This document shows, in pieces, positions 13,170 to 19,249 of a DNA stretch of 21,872 nt. The position numbers and the translations under genes are program-made. Under the pieces are notes generated by a model. That model did no database searches, had not been told where the DNA came from, and worked only from the letters and a program-made list of their open reading frames with translations. Source of the DNA: a virus; the IMG/VR virus record IMGVR_UViG_3300042448_001725, positions 1-21,872 of that record; one strand, 5' to 3'. Numbering within the stretch: position 1 is the stretch's first letter; each line of letters opens with the position of its first letter.

Positions 13170-13286
13170 TCAGGTGGCGGAATGGTAGACGCAACAGACA
13201 AAACAGTGAATATTACCGAAATCCTGGTCCTTGTGGTTGGGTCAGGTGTAAAGATATTCGTACGGGTTCGAGTCCTGTCCTGACTA
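13168..13286 (+). tRNA. tRNA-Leu-like element without a normal anticodon arm
   Basis: The two ends form a tRNA scaffold: acceptor AGTCAGG (13168-13174)/CCTGACT (13279-13285), TG at positions 8-9, D-arm GCG/CGC with GG in the loop (13177-13192), T-arm ACGGG-TTCGAGT-CCTGT (13262-13278), unpaired A13286, CCA not encoded. The 5' half resembles tRNA-Leu. Between D- and T-arm are 69 bases instead of about 31-38, and no 17-base anticodon arm can be placed (no partner for ACAGA, no T33). Instead GTGAATAT (13206-13213) pairs with ATATTCGT (13254-13261), enclosing a hairpin CCTGGTCC/GGGTCAGG (13223-13246). Either a tRNA-like RNA, a degraded tRNA or one carrying an insertion. Confidence 0.55.
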
Positions 13287-13307
13287 CAAATTAAAAAATA
13301 AAAAATT

Positions 13308-13535
13308 ATGAAAACGGCAGTAGAATGGTATAACTTAAAAGTAATTGAGTTAATGACACAAAGAGAACAAGGAAATATTGATGTACTTGAGTTTAGAAAT
13401 CAACTTGATTTGTTATTAGAGCAATCCAACAAAATGTTTGAAGATCAGATAATGGAGGCTTGGAATAGCGCAGCTGGAGGAGATGGTTTTTCTAGTGCAG
13501 GACAATATTATATATCTAATTTTAAATCGGAGTAA
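13308..13535 (+). CDS. Conserved-type small phage protein (MKTAVEWY)
   Basis: 75 residues. The start MKTAVEWYNLKVIEL, a helical middle (ALQ-like, FEDQIMEAWNSA) and the end QYYISNFKSE match a family of short proteins repeatedly found in phages of Flavobacteria (EWY/EWF... then QIMEAY/W... then QYY). Function unknown. Starts 22 bases after the tRNA-like element, behind an A-rich leader. Confidence 0.8.
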   Translation: MKTAVEWYNLKVIELMTQREQGNIDVLEFRNQLDLLLEQSNKMFEDQIMEAWNSAAGGDGFSSAGQYYISNFKSE

Positions 13536-13536
13536 C

Positions 13537-13641
13537 ATGATATGTGAAAAAATTGTAACTTGTATATGTCAAGGAATATTAATTTTTAATACAGTTTATT
13601 TAATACATTTTTTCGTCCATAAAATACTTAAAAAGAAATAA
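13537..13641 (+). CDS. Very small hydrophobic protein (34 aa)
   Basis: ORF read from the gap 13536-13652: MICEKIVTCICQGILIFN then a hydrophobic helix (TVYLIHFFVHKIL) and a basic end KKK. Starts one base after the previous stop. It fills the gap and has a clear membrane-segment layout with three N-terminal cysteines. Function unknown; coding status moderately supported. Confidence 0.5.
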   Translation: MICEKIVTCICQGILIFNTVYLIHFFVHKILKKK

Positions 13642-13652
13642 AAAAATAGAAT

Positions 13653-13856
13653 ATGAAAACAGCAGAATTAGTGAAAAAATGTCAGGACAGAATGAAGTCC
13701 ATAAGAGATAAAATTGAAACTAAAAGAAAATCTAAAAAAGTGTACAGTGAGGAAGAAGTGTTAGAATTTGCTAATTGGTGTAGAGTACAAGATAATAAAT
13801 ACCCTAACAGAGTTATAACTATTCAACAATTATTTGAACAATTCAAAAAGAAGTAG
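13653..13856 (+). CDS. Small helical phage protein
   Basis: 67 residues, basic: MKTAELVKKCQDRMKSIRDKI, VYSEEEVLEFANWCRVQ, and the end QQLFEQFKKK. The YSEEEV...W...FEQFKKK pattern is found in many small proteins of Bacteroidota phages. The last 23 bases (around TTTGAACAATTCAAAAAG) nearly repeat 8800-8820 in the gene at 8144, so this tail is shared. Stop and next ATG are separated by a single base. Confidence 0.8.
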   Translation: MKTAELVKKCQDRMKSIRDKIETKRKSKKVYSEEEVLEFANWCRVQDNKYPNRVITIQQLFEQFKKK

Positions 13857-13857
13857 T

Positions 13858-14172
13858 ATGGAAGGAAAATACCTAATAACAACAGAAAAATACTTTACAG
13901 CACCAGATGGATTATCCTATCAAGCGGTTTGGGGTGATGTTAAAATTGTGGAGGACGCAATCCTTGGAGTTAAAACCAACAGGAATAGTGCCAACTGGTA
14001 TGCGGTTGTTGGTGGAAATGGTAAAGAAATTATAATTGCGGGATGTCAGATCTTTTATGCGATTAAATGTGAAGAGAAACCAAACACCGGTAGAGTAATG
14101 GAATGGCACAGTTCAGATAACGGAAGTGTTGTTGAAAATGAAAGACCAACTAAAATTTATATTGCCCAGTAA
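13858..14172 (+). CDS. Small hypothetical protein
   Basis: 104 residues from ATG 13858 (a TTG 24 bases upstream lies inside the previous gene). Beta-rich, with YQAVWGDVKIVEDAILGV, SANWYAVVGGNGKEIIIAGCQIFYAIKC. Contains two cysteines. No family recognised. Confidence 0.8.
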   Translation: MEGKYLITTEKYFTAPDGLSYQAVWGDVKIVEDAILGVKTNRNSANWYAVVGGNGKEIIIAGCQIFYAIKCEEKPNTGRVMEWHSSDNGSVVENERPTKIYIAQ

Positions 14173-14173
14173 T

Positions 14174-14422
14174 ATGATACACCAAATAAAAACCTTTGAT
14201 GATAAGACCCTTGTGGAACTGAAAGTTATTGATCACGGAACAGAATTTTATACTTCAAACGAACTTTCCGTTCTTAAACAAAAAATTATGGACGCAAACC
14301 AAGAACACGGTTTACAATTTGAGAATGATTTCTCATATTTAAATGGAATTAAAGAAGAAACAATAAACGATAAATTCACTGAAATAAGTGAAAAATGGGG
14401 ATTAACCTACGAAAAAGTATAA
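14174..14422 (+). CDS. Small protein ending in the SEKWGLTYEKV motif
   Basis: 82 residues from ATG 14174, one base after the previous stop; the upstream GTG at 14126 would overlap it by 46 bases. MIHQIKTFDDKTLVELKVIDHG is followed by a helical part and the C-terminus FTEISEKWGLTYEKV. The SEKWGLT motif is the core of the module in the three tandem paralogs at 9166-10376. The final 30-base gene junction (14401-14430) nearly repeats 15360-15389. Confidence 0.75.
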   Translation: MIHQIKTFDDKTLVELKVIDHGTEFYTSNELSVLKQKIMDANQEHGLQFENDFSYLNGIKEETINDKFTEISEKWGLTYEKV

Positions 14423-14424
14423 CT

Positions 14425-14637
14425 ATGAAAGAACTATCAAATAGACATATGAACGCAATTAAAAACACATTTCCTGACTTAGAGATTCAAAAGGAAGTTG
14501 AACCACAAACACAACTTGATGAACTAAACGACTATTTGAGGTTATTAGCCGATATGGATAATATTGGTATTAGAAGAAAACTTTTTCTTCTTGAGGGTTA
14601 TATGAATAAAGTTATAAATCAATTAAAAAATAAATAA
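14425..14637 (+). CDS. Small helical hypothetical protein
   Basis: 70 residues from ATG 14425, two bases after the previous stop (an in-frame ATG at 14395 lies within the upstream gene). Helical throughout: HMNAIKNTFPDLEIQKE, LDELNDYLRLLADMDNIGI and RKLFLLEGYMNKVINQLK. No motif recognised. Confidence 0.75.
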   Translation: MKELSNRHMNAIKNTFPDLEIQKEVEPQTQLDELNDYLRLLADMDNIGIRRKLFLLEGYMNKVINQLKNK

Positions 14638-14638
14638 A

Positions 14639-15145
14639 ATGAGCGAAAAACAGACGTATGATTATGGATGTGTGATGTTGTATTTTGATTTTCCTGAAAT
14701 CAAAAACCTACATTCATTAATTGATGAAGAAGATATATACACCGAAGATGGTGATAGGAGTTTTGGTTTAGAAGATGAACCACATACAACATTACTTTAT
14801 GGGCTACACGATGACGTAACAGAAGATGATGTTAGAGATGCTATTAATGGTTTTGATTATGGAACTTGTAGAATCACAAATCCATCTTTATTTGAAAATG
14901 AAAACTATGATGTTTTAAAATTTGATGCAAGTGGTCCAAACCTACACGAAACAAATTTTGAACTAAAAAATTACCCACACACGACATCTTTTCCTAACTA
15001 CCATCCCCATTTAACAATCGGTTATTTAAAACCAGGTATGGGTAAAAAATATGTAAATAAACTAAAAGGATTACAGTTTAAATTGGATCCGACCCATGTT
15101 GTGTATTCTATGGCAAATGGGGACAATAAAAATATTGAAATATGA
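14639..15145 (+). CDS. 2H phosphoesterase-like protein (possible anti-CBASS Acb1 type)
   Basis: 168 residues. Two HxT motifs define the 2H phosphoesterase fold: His49-Thr-Thr51 in EPHTTLLYGL and His124-Leu-Thr126 in YHPHLTIGYL, 75 residues apart. Each sits at the end of a hydrophobic strand. The family includes 2'-5' RNA ligases, cyclic phosphodiesterases and phage Acb1, which degrades the cyclic nucleotides of CBASS defence. The length and the motif spacing are close to those of Acb1 (about 150 residues, 69 between motifs in T4), and PHxTLLYG is a typical Acb1-like first motif. Substrate unproven. Four bases overlap with the next gene (ATGA). Confidence 0.8.
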   Translation: MSEKQTYDYGCVMLYFDFPEIKNLHSLIDEEDIYTEDGDRSFGLEDEPHTTLLYGLHDDVTEDDVRDAINGFDYGTCRITNPSLFENENYDVLKFDASGPNLHETNFELKNYPHTTSFPNYHPHLTIGYLKPGMGKKYVNKLKGLQFKLDPTHVVYSMANGDNKNIEI

Positions 15146-15381
15146 AATACAGAAAAAAACCGGTTGAGATTGAAGCAATCCAACTAACAGAAGAAAATCT
15201 TGATAAAATAATGGAATTTTGTGGTGATAAAATTAAATCACATCCACTTACAGGTGTAATTATTGAAACACTTGAAGGTAATATGACTGCAGATAAAGGA
15301 GATTACATAATCAAAGGAATTAAAGGTGAATTTTATCCGTGTAAACCGGACATTTTTGAATTAACTTACGAAAAAGTATAA
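15142..15381 (+). CDS. Conserved small phage protein (MKYRKKPVEIEA)
   Basis: 79 residues. MKYRKKPVEIEAIQLTEEN, then VIIETLEGNMTADKGDYIIKGIKGEFYPCKPDIFELTYEKV. The GDYIIKGxKGEFYPCKPDIFE block is highly conserved in a widespread family of small proteins of tailed phages of many hosts. Function unknown. It is coupled to the 2H gene by ATGA. Confidence 0.9.
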   Translation: MKYRKKPVEIEAIQLTEENLDKIMEFCGDKIKSHPLTGVIIETLEGNMTADKGDYIIKGIKGEFYPCKPDIFELTYEKV

Positions 15382-15383
15382 TT

Positions 15384-15806
15384 ATGAAAACAAAAGTATA
15401 TTCAGCATTCCCCGGTGTAGGTAAGACAACTTATTTTAACACCACAGATAAAAACGTATTGGACAGCGATAGCTCAAAGTTTGATAAGAAGAATTTTCCT
15501 GCAAACTACATTGACCATATTGAAAGAAACATCCAAGACCCTAAAGTTGATAAGATACTTGTATCATCACATAAAGACGTTAGAGACGCATTACTTAAAA
15601 AAGGAATACCTTATGTGTTAGTTTATCCCGAAAGAGACATTAAAGATGAATATATCCAAAGATATAAAGACAGAGGTAATAACGATGCGTTTGTTGACTT
15701 ATTAAATAAAAATTGGGATAATTGGATGGACGAGATGGACGATCAAGAAGGTTGTCAAAAAGTAACACTTAGTTCGGGACAATATCTAGCGGATGTAATT
15801 GGTTAA
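15384..15806 (+). CDS. P-loop nucleotide-binding phage protein (kinase-like)
   Basis: 140 residues. The Walker A loop is AFPGVGKTT (residues 8-16), followed by VLDSDSSKF, with Asp27/Asp29 in the place of a nucleoside/nucleotide-kinase acid. ILVSSHKDVRDAL is the P-loop beta-3/helix and YVLVYPERDIKDEYIQRYK a lid-like region rich in Arg/Lys. NWDNWMDE and EGCQKVTL complete the pattern of a conserved phage P-loop family. It may phosphorylate a nucleotide, which would fit with thyA, but the substrate is unknown. Confidence 0.8.
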   Translation: MKTKVYSAFPGVGKTTYFNTTDKNVLDSDSSKFDKKNFPANYIDHIERNIQDPKVDKILVSSHKDVRDALLKKGIPYVLVYPERDIKDEYIQRYKDRGNNDAFVDLLNKNWDNWMDEMDDQEGCQKVTLSSGQYLADVIG

Positions 15807-15809
15807 ATT

Positions 15810-15893
15810 ATGAAAAAACTATTCAAATTTTTAGGTTGGTTAGAACAACAAAGAATAAACGCGATGTCACAATCGGGTAGAGGATGGGTATAA
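15810..15893 (+). CDS. Very small protein (27 aa)
   Basis: ORF found in the gap after 15806: MKKLFKFLGWLEQQRINAM then SQSGRGWV and TAA 15891-15893. Short proteins of the form 'F...WL...EEQR..AM...GRG' recur in Bacteroidota phages, and the stop overlaps the next start by ten bases. Amphipathic start, possibly membrane-associated. Confidence 0.6.
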   Translation: MKKLFKFLGWLEQQRINAMSQSGRGWV

Positions 15894-16120
15894 AAAGAAT
15901 ACACGTTAACCAACACAACGTTAGGTCCAATAAAACAAAGGACACAGATCTTCCTGTTATTACAATTAAGGAGGGTAAAACAAATACGTATTGTAATGAA
16001 GTTGAAATACTTGGACCTAGTAAGATAAAGTATTGTGGTAGTGGAGATAAAAAACCAATTCTTAGTTGTGGTGCAAGAGTGGTGATTGAAACAGAAAGTG
16101 AGATAAGAGTGATTGGCTAA
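15884..16120 (+). CDS. Conserved small phage protein (RIHVNQH)
   Basis: 78 residues. The start GIKRIHVNQHNVRSN, PVITIKEGKTNTYCNEVEILG and LSCGARVVIETES match a widespread small hypothetical phage protein (RIHVNQH..R.N.....P..TVK......A..V.I.G....VY..D.PL.CGARVWIET). Mostly beta strands. Two or three cysteines. Function unknown. Last gene of the long operon before the secreted operon. Confidence 0.9.
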   Translation: MGIKRIHVNQHNVRSNKTKDTDLPVITIKEGKTNTYCNEVEILGPSKIKYCGSGDKKPILSCGARVVIETESEIRVIG

Positions 16121-16194
16121 TTAATTGCTAATGAATGTTCATTTAATCGTCGACAAACATCAATTTAATACAGTTTAAACGTATTTATATTAAG
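16121..16194 (+). promoter_or_regulatory. Control region before the secreted-protein operon
   Basis: A hairpin AATGAA/TTCATT (16129-16143 region, three-base loop) without a strong T-run lies after the stop at 16120. TATTTATA (16182-16189) lies five bases before the ATG at 16195. No TAnnTTTG is seen. If the motif is a promoter, the mRNA would have little or no leader; alternatively the operon is transcribed from further upstream. Confidence 0.35.
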
Positions 16195-16788
16195 ATGAAA
16201 TATTTTATTACTTTTATTTTTATTTTACTAGTTACGTTTTACAAATCACAATGTAACGGAACACAATCTTTTACATTAACACCCCCACCTGTTGGAGGAA
16301 CTTATTTACCCGGACAAACTGTAACCATGTGCTATACTATGAACGGATATACCCAAGCCGGAACAAATTGGATTGAAGGATTTGATTTGACATTAGGACC
16401 TGGTTGGGCATCAGTTACTCCTCAAACAGCACCTGCAAATTGCGGAGGAAATGCAACAGGAGGTCAATGGGTTTGGAGAACTTCAGTAACATCAACCACA
16501 ACACCGATAGTAACTGTAGGTCCTGGATATTTCTTTGACTTGTCGGTTGACGGTAACCCCGGTAATGATTTTGGTGATGCCGGATCATGTGTTTGGACAT
16601 TTTGCGTAACATTAACTGTTGCAAACGTATGTACACCACAAAGTCTATTATTACAAGTAACACCAGGATCTGATGGTATGTGGGGTAGTTATACAAGTAG
16701 CACTTGCGACTTAGCAACACCATTCACCGTATTTAACGGAACAATAAACGTAGTCCCAATTGTTTTGGGACCAATAAGCCATAATTAA
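16195..16788 (+). CDS. Secreted protein 1 of a T9SS-associated operon
   Basis: 197 residues. A clear signal peptide (MKYFITFIFILLVTFYKSQ), cleaved near SQ-C, precedes a Gly/Pro/Thr/Ser-rich beta-sandwich-like domain with many cysteines (six or more), typical of exported Bacteroidota adhesin modules. The end is GPISHN, echoed by the next gene's SPIQHN. Six bases separate it from the next gene. The base composition is less AT-rich than neighbouring genes. The domain resembles repeats of large gliding-motility surface proteins but I cannot name a family. Confidence 0.8.
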   Translation: MKYFITFIFILLVTFYKSQCNGTQSFTLTPPPVGGTYLPGQTVTMCYTMNGYTQAGTNWIEGFDLTLGPGWASVTPQTAPANCGGNATGGQWVWRTSVTSTTTPIVTVGPGYFFDLSVDGNPGNDFGDAGSCVWTFCVTLTVANVCTPQSLLLQVTPGSDGMWGSYTSSTCDLATPFTVFNGTINVVPIVLGPISHN

Positions 16789-16794
16789 AAAACT

Positions 16795-17376
16795 ATGAAA
16801 AAATTATTAATCTCTTTAATGTTATTGACCTCATCAATTTCATTTTCACAATTAACAACAACAAACCCCGATACGGTTTGTTATCAATCAACCTCTCTAT
16901 CAACCTATACAGTACCATCTGTTGGCTCAGGAACTTATACTTGGACTGTTACTGCGCCTGGAGTTATTACTGCAGGTCAAGGAACTAATTCTATAAGTGT
17001 CAATTGGTCAGCCGCGGCACCTGGATTAATCACAAATGGTGTGTCTGTAACATATTCTTCACCACCACCAGCTAACTGTCCCGCAACACCTGTTAACTTA
17101 AATGTATTAATATATCAAGTAATACCAACAATCACAGCATTAGGACCATTTTGTGAATCTGATCCTTGTGTGACTTTAGTCGGATCTCCTGTAGGTGGAG
17201 TATGGTCAGGTCTTGGTGTTTCAGGAAATCAATTCTGTCCTGATAACGTAACAAATGGAACGAACGCAACATCAACAGTATCATATACTTTTAGTTCTGC
17301 TGGATGTACATTCTCTACTTCTGTTGTTGTTCCTGTTTATGGCACACCAACATTATCACCTATACAACATAACTAA
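16795..17376 (+). CDS. Secreted protein 2: PKD-like domain protein
   Basis: 193 residues. Signal peptide MKKLLISLMLLTSSISFSQ with the SFSQ cleavage end common in Flavobacteria. Then a PKD-like beta-sandwich (GTYTWTVTAPGVITAGQG and ISVNWSAAAPG) and a second beta module with cysteines (CESDPCVTLVGSPVGGVWSG.. and GNQFCPD..). It ends SPIQHN, as the previous protein ends GPISHN. The adjacent gene begins directly after the stop. Such modules usually precede a C-terminal T9SS domain in one polypeptide; here they are separate genes. Confidence 0.8.
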   Translation: MKKLLISLMLLTSSISFSQLTTTNPDTVCYQSTSLSTYTVPSVGSGTYTWTVTAPGVITAGQGTNSISVNWSAAAPGLITNGVSVTYSSPPPANCPATPVNLNVLIYQVIPTITALGPFCESDPCVTLVGSPVGGVWSGLGVSGNQFCPDNVTNGTNATSTVSYTFSSAGCTFSTSVVVPVYGTPTLSPIQHN

Positions 17377-17943
17377 ATGAAATTCATTTTTTTCATATTA
17401 TTTTTATTTATGTCCTTAGTTACTTCGGCACAACAACTTATTGAATTGTGTGCCGGAGAAACTAAAACTGTTACGTACTTCTCAACATCAACGGGTGACG
17501 GAACAACGTCATGGTTAGTTAATGGTATTGTGTATAACACAGATGAAATAACTTATACATATAATAATGAAGGAACTTACAATATTGTTGTAAGAAGAGA
17601 AAATGGACCTTGCTATGTTGAACAAACATTACAGGTTGTGGTTTCTGAATGTCCCGGTGTGACTTATTGGGTTCCGAATTGTTTTACTCCCGATGGTAAT
17701 GAACATAACCAACTATTTGGACCTATGATGATTGATGGGTTTGATATAAATGGTTTTGAGTTTATTGTTATTAATAGATGGGGTAATATCGTATGGGAAT
17801 CTCAAGACCCTAATGGGAAATGGGACGGAACATATCAAAATAAAATGTGTACAGATGGTGTGTACATTTGGAAATTAACCTTTAATGTCTTTGGTAATGA
17901 CGATAAGATTACTGACCATGGACATTTAACTATCTTGAGGTAA
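17377..17943 (+). CDS. Secreted protein 3 with T9SS type-B C-terminal (gliding motility, CHU_C) domain
   Basis: 188 residues. Signal peptide MKFIFFILFLFMSLVTSAQ, then a PKD-like domain (20-90: GDGTTSWLVNG and GTYNIVVRREN) and a full gliding-motility-associated C-terminal domain (about 98-188). The landmarks of the latter are VPNCFTPDGNEHNQLFGP, INRWGNIVWES, WDGTYQ, DGVYIWKL and the end GHLTILR. This domain (TIGR04131/CHU_C) targets proteins to the type IX secretion system and the cell surface. So the product should be exported by Sec and T9SS of the infected host or lysogen. Its 3' end overlaps a minus-strand gene by 18 bases. Confidence 0.9.
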   Translation: MKFIFFILFLFMSLVTSAQQLIELCAGETKTVTYFSTSTGDGTTSWLVNGIVYNTDEITYTYNNEGTYNIVVRRENGPCYVEQTLQVVVSECPGVTYWVPNCFTPDGNEHNQLFGPMMIDGFDINGFEFIVINRWGNIVWESQDPNGKWDGTYQNKMCTDGVYIWKLTFNVFGNDDKITDHGHLTILR

Positions 17944-18111
17944 TTCTGTAATTAAACCCATCTCTATTAATTGATCAATAGAGTTATTTTTAGGGGCCTT
18001 TAGATAATAGTTCTCACCATCATTTCTAAAAAAACACCAACCTGATAATACCGTATTTAAATGATTATACGTTTCTTTATCTTTTACTTTATATACTTTT
18101 AATCCCACCAT
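17926..18111 (-). CDS. Small hypothetical protein (minus strand)
   Basis: 61 residues: MVGLKVYKVKDKETYNHLN, SGWCFFRNDGENYYLKAPK and a helical end (SIDQLIEMGLITEL). A compact alpha/beta domain. Overlaps the upstream minus gene by 13 bases, supporting coupling, and its 3' end overlaps the secreted operon's last gene tail-to-tail. Function unknown. A hairpin CTCTATT/AATAGAG (17962-17983) followed by TTATTTTT in the + direction lies inside it and may stop + transcription. Confidence 0.75.
   Translation of the reverse strand: MVGLKVYKVKDKETYNHLNTVLSGWCFFRNDGENYYLKAPKNNSIDQLIEMGLITELPQDS
17962..17991 (+). terminator. Possible terminator of the secreted operon within the opposing gene
   Basis: CTCTATT (17962-17968) pairs with AATAGAG (17977-17983) and TTATTTTT follows on the + strand, 20 bases after the stop of the secreted operon. 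The stem is AT-rich, so termination is uncertain. Confidence 0.4.
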
Positions 18112-18680
18112 CGTTCAATTTTTTGTTCTAATAATTTAAATAATAATTTTCTTGCTTTTTCTTGATTGTGTTTAGCAACTAAATGACAAAGATTTCTTTT
18201 TTCTAAATCATTACCATTTTCTTTTAAAACTTTTCTAACACTTGACGGATATTTTTTTAAAAACTCATCATAATTTTCATTTAGAACTGTCATTTTCATC
18301 TCCTTTAAGTTTGGATTATCTTCGACTGGAATAAAATCAAATTTAGTTTCACTATAATCAAAATCTTCCATACCGTAATATTCTTCTTTTACTCTTTCAA
18401 GTAAGTTAAGAGCAATTGTCATATCACGATTATCTCTATCTATATCAGTGTGACGATTTGCGCTGATGATTTCTTGTCTTTGATGTTCTATCTTTTTTTG
18501 TAGTATTGTGTAGATATGCCAAGAGTCCCAATCTCTATCTTTATATAAAGTTGGTACCCATCTGAATATGTTTTTAACTCCGGTTAGAAAGTATCTTATT
18601 CTCCAATGTAATTTGTTAAATAGAACCTCTCTACTCCAAGCAGAATCATTTGGTACTATCAGTTTTTCGTAATTTTTCAT
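18099..18680 (-). CDS. Conserved phage protein of unknown function (minus strand)
   Basis: 193 residues. It contains blocks I recognise as a widespread protein of large tailed phages: WRIRYFLTGVKNIFRWVP, YKDRDWDSWHIYTILQKKI, NRHTD..RD..MTIALNLLERVKEEYYG, FDEFLKKYP, and the end KLLFKLLEQKIERWWD. It is tryptophan-rich, helical and charged. Function not known. Its own host-type promoter TATATTTG is at 18700-18707 on the minus strand. Confidence 0.88.
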   Translation of the reverse strand: MKNYEKLIVPNDSAWSREVLFNKLHWRIRYFLTGVKNIFRWVPTLYKDRDWDSWHIYTILQKKIEHQRQEIISANRHTDIDRDNRDMTIALNLLERVKEEYYGMEDFDYSETKFDFIPVEDNPNLKEMKMTVLNENYDEFLKKYPSSVRKVLKENGNDLEKRNLCHLVAKHNQEKARKLLFKLLEQKIERWWD

Positions 18681-18864
18681 TTTGTTCTTCTTTGTATTGC
18701 AAATATACGGAAAAAATTACTAAAAAGTTAACAAAAACACATAAAAAAGTTTCTAATAAATAATGCCAATCAGTCTGTGTCATGGACACATGAGTCCCAA
18801 ACCACATAAATGAACCATACTTATTCATTATTTGTACTACTAAATACTTCAAAAATTTAATCAT
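18646..18864 (-). CDS. Small membrane protein (minus strand)
   Basis: 72 residues, with a long hydrophobic segment (about 36-55, LLETFLCVFVNFLVIFSVYLQ) followed by a charged tail (YKEEQNEKLRKTDSTK). The tryptophan- and histidine-containing segment (MWFGTHVSMTQTDWHY) precedes it. Its last 35 bases overlap the next gene and contain that gene's promoter region. It starts 37 bases from the divergent gene at 18901. Confidence 0.65.
   Translation of the reverse strand: MIKFLKYLVVQIMNKYGSFMWFGTHVSMTQTDWHYLLETFLCVFVNFLVIFSVYLQYKEEQNEKLRKTDSTK
18700..18707 (-). promoter_or_regulatory. Bacteroidota-type promoter on the minus strand (TATATTTG)
   Basis: Read on the minus strand the bases are TATATTTG, an exact TAnnTTTG match, 19 bases upstream of the start at 18680. 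It would drive 18680 and the gene ending at 17926. Confidence 0.55.
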
Positions 18865-18900
18865 AACGTTACTATTACATTTATAATTATATTTATTTAT
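18865..18900. promoter_or_regulatory. Divergent control region with repeated ATTTAT/ATAAAT motifs
   Basis: Between the minus-strand start at 18864 and the plus-strand start at 18901 there are only 36 bases, nearly pure A/T, with TATTTATT (18890-18897) overlapping TATTTATA (18894-18901). Read from the minus strand this is TATAAATA, like T4-type late promoters, about 30 bases before the start at 18864. One or both directions may be driven from here. Functional assignment is inference. Confidence 0.35.
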
Positions 18901-19182
18901 ATGAAAAAAAATCTAAAAGAGTTAAATCCCGAACTTGAACCTGGAGATAGAATTATATTAATTTATATGGATGACTATACAAACCCAATTCCTACTTTGT
19001 CAAAAGGAATTGTACACGAAGATCCAGAAACATATAAATTAAATAGACCAAAATTTTTAGGAAAAGGTTGTGGTTATGCTTATGCGGTGACTTGGTATGA
19101 TGATGAAGGTAACTATATAGGTAAGTTACCTTTAGAACCTGATGATGATAGCTGGATTTTTGATAAAGATTATTATAAATAG
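18901..19182 (+). CDS. DUF4314-like small phage protein
   Basis: 93 residues. LEPGDRIILIYMDDYTNPIP near the start, a glycine-containing middle, and YAVTWYDDEGNYIGKLPLEPDDDSW near the end. GDRI.LIYM.D...P.P....G and the later VTW..G..L.L.P..D.W follow the pattern of the small SH3-like DUF4314 phage family (GDRV.LI.M.D...P.P.G..G). Function unknown. The start at 18901 directly follows the A/T-rich divergent region. Confidence 0.75.
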   Translation: MKKNLKELNPELEPGDRIILIYMDDYTNPIPTLSKGIVHEDPETYKLNRPKFLGKGCGYAYAVTWYDDEGNYIGKLPLEPDDDSWIFDKDYYK

Positions 19183-19249
19183 AAAAACTATTTATTACCA
19201 CTGATTGATATTTTTTTATATTTTTTATATTCTTGTTTAAAAAAATATT

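Noticed and set aside
13168-13286. Ordinary tRNA-Leu
   Set aside because: The ends fit, but the region between D- and T-arms is about 30 bases too long and I could not place any anticodon stem-loop with T33, so no anticodon is stated.
16415-16723. 102-residue minus-strand ORF
   Set aside because: It lies opposite secreted protein 1, whose frame has a signal peptide and coherent domain; no start context.
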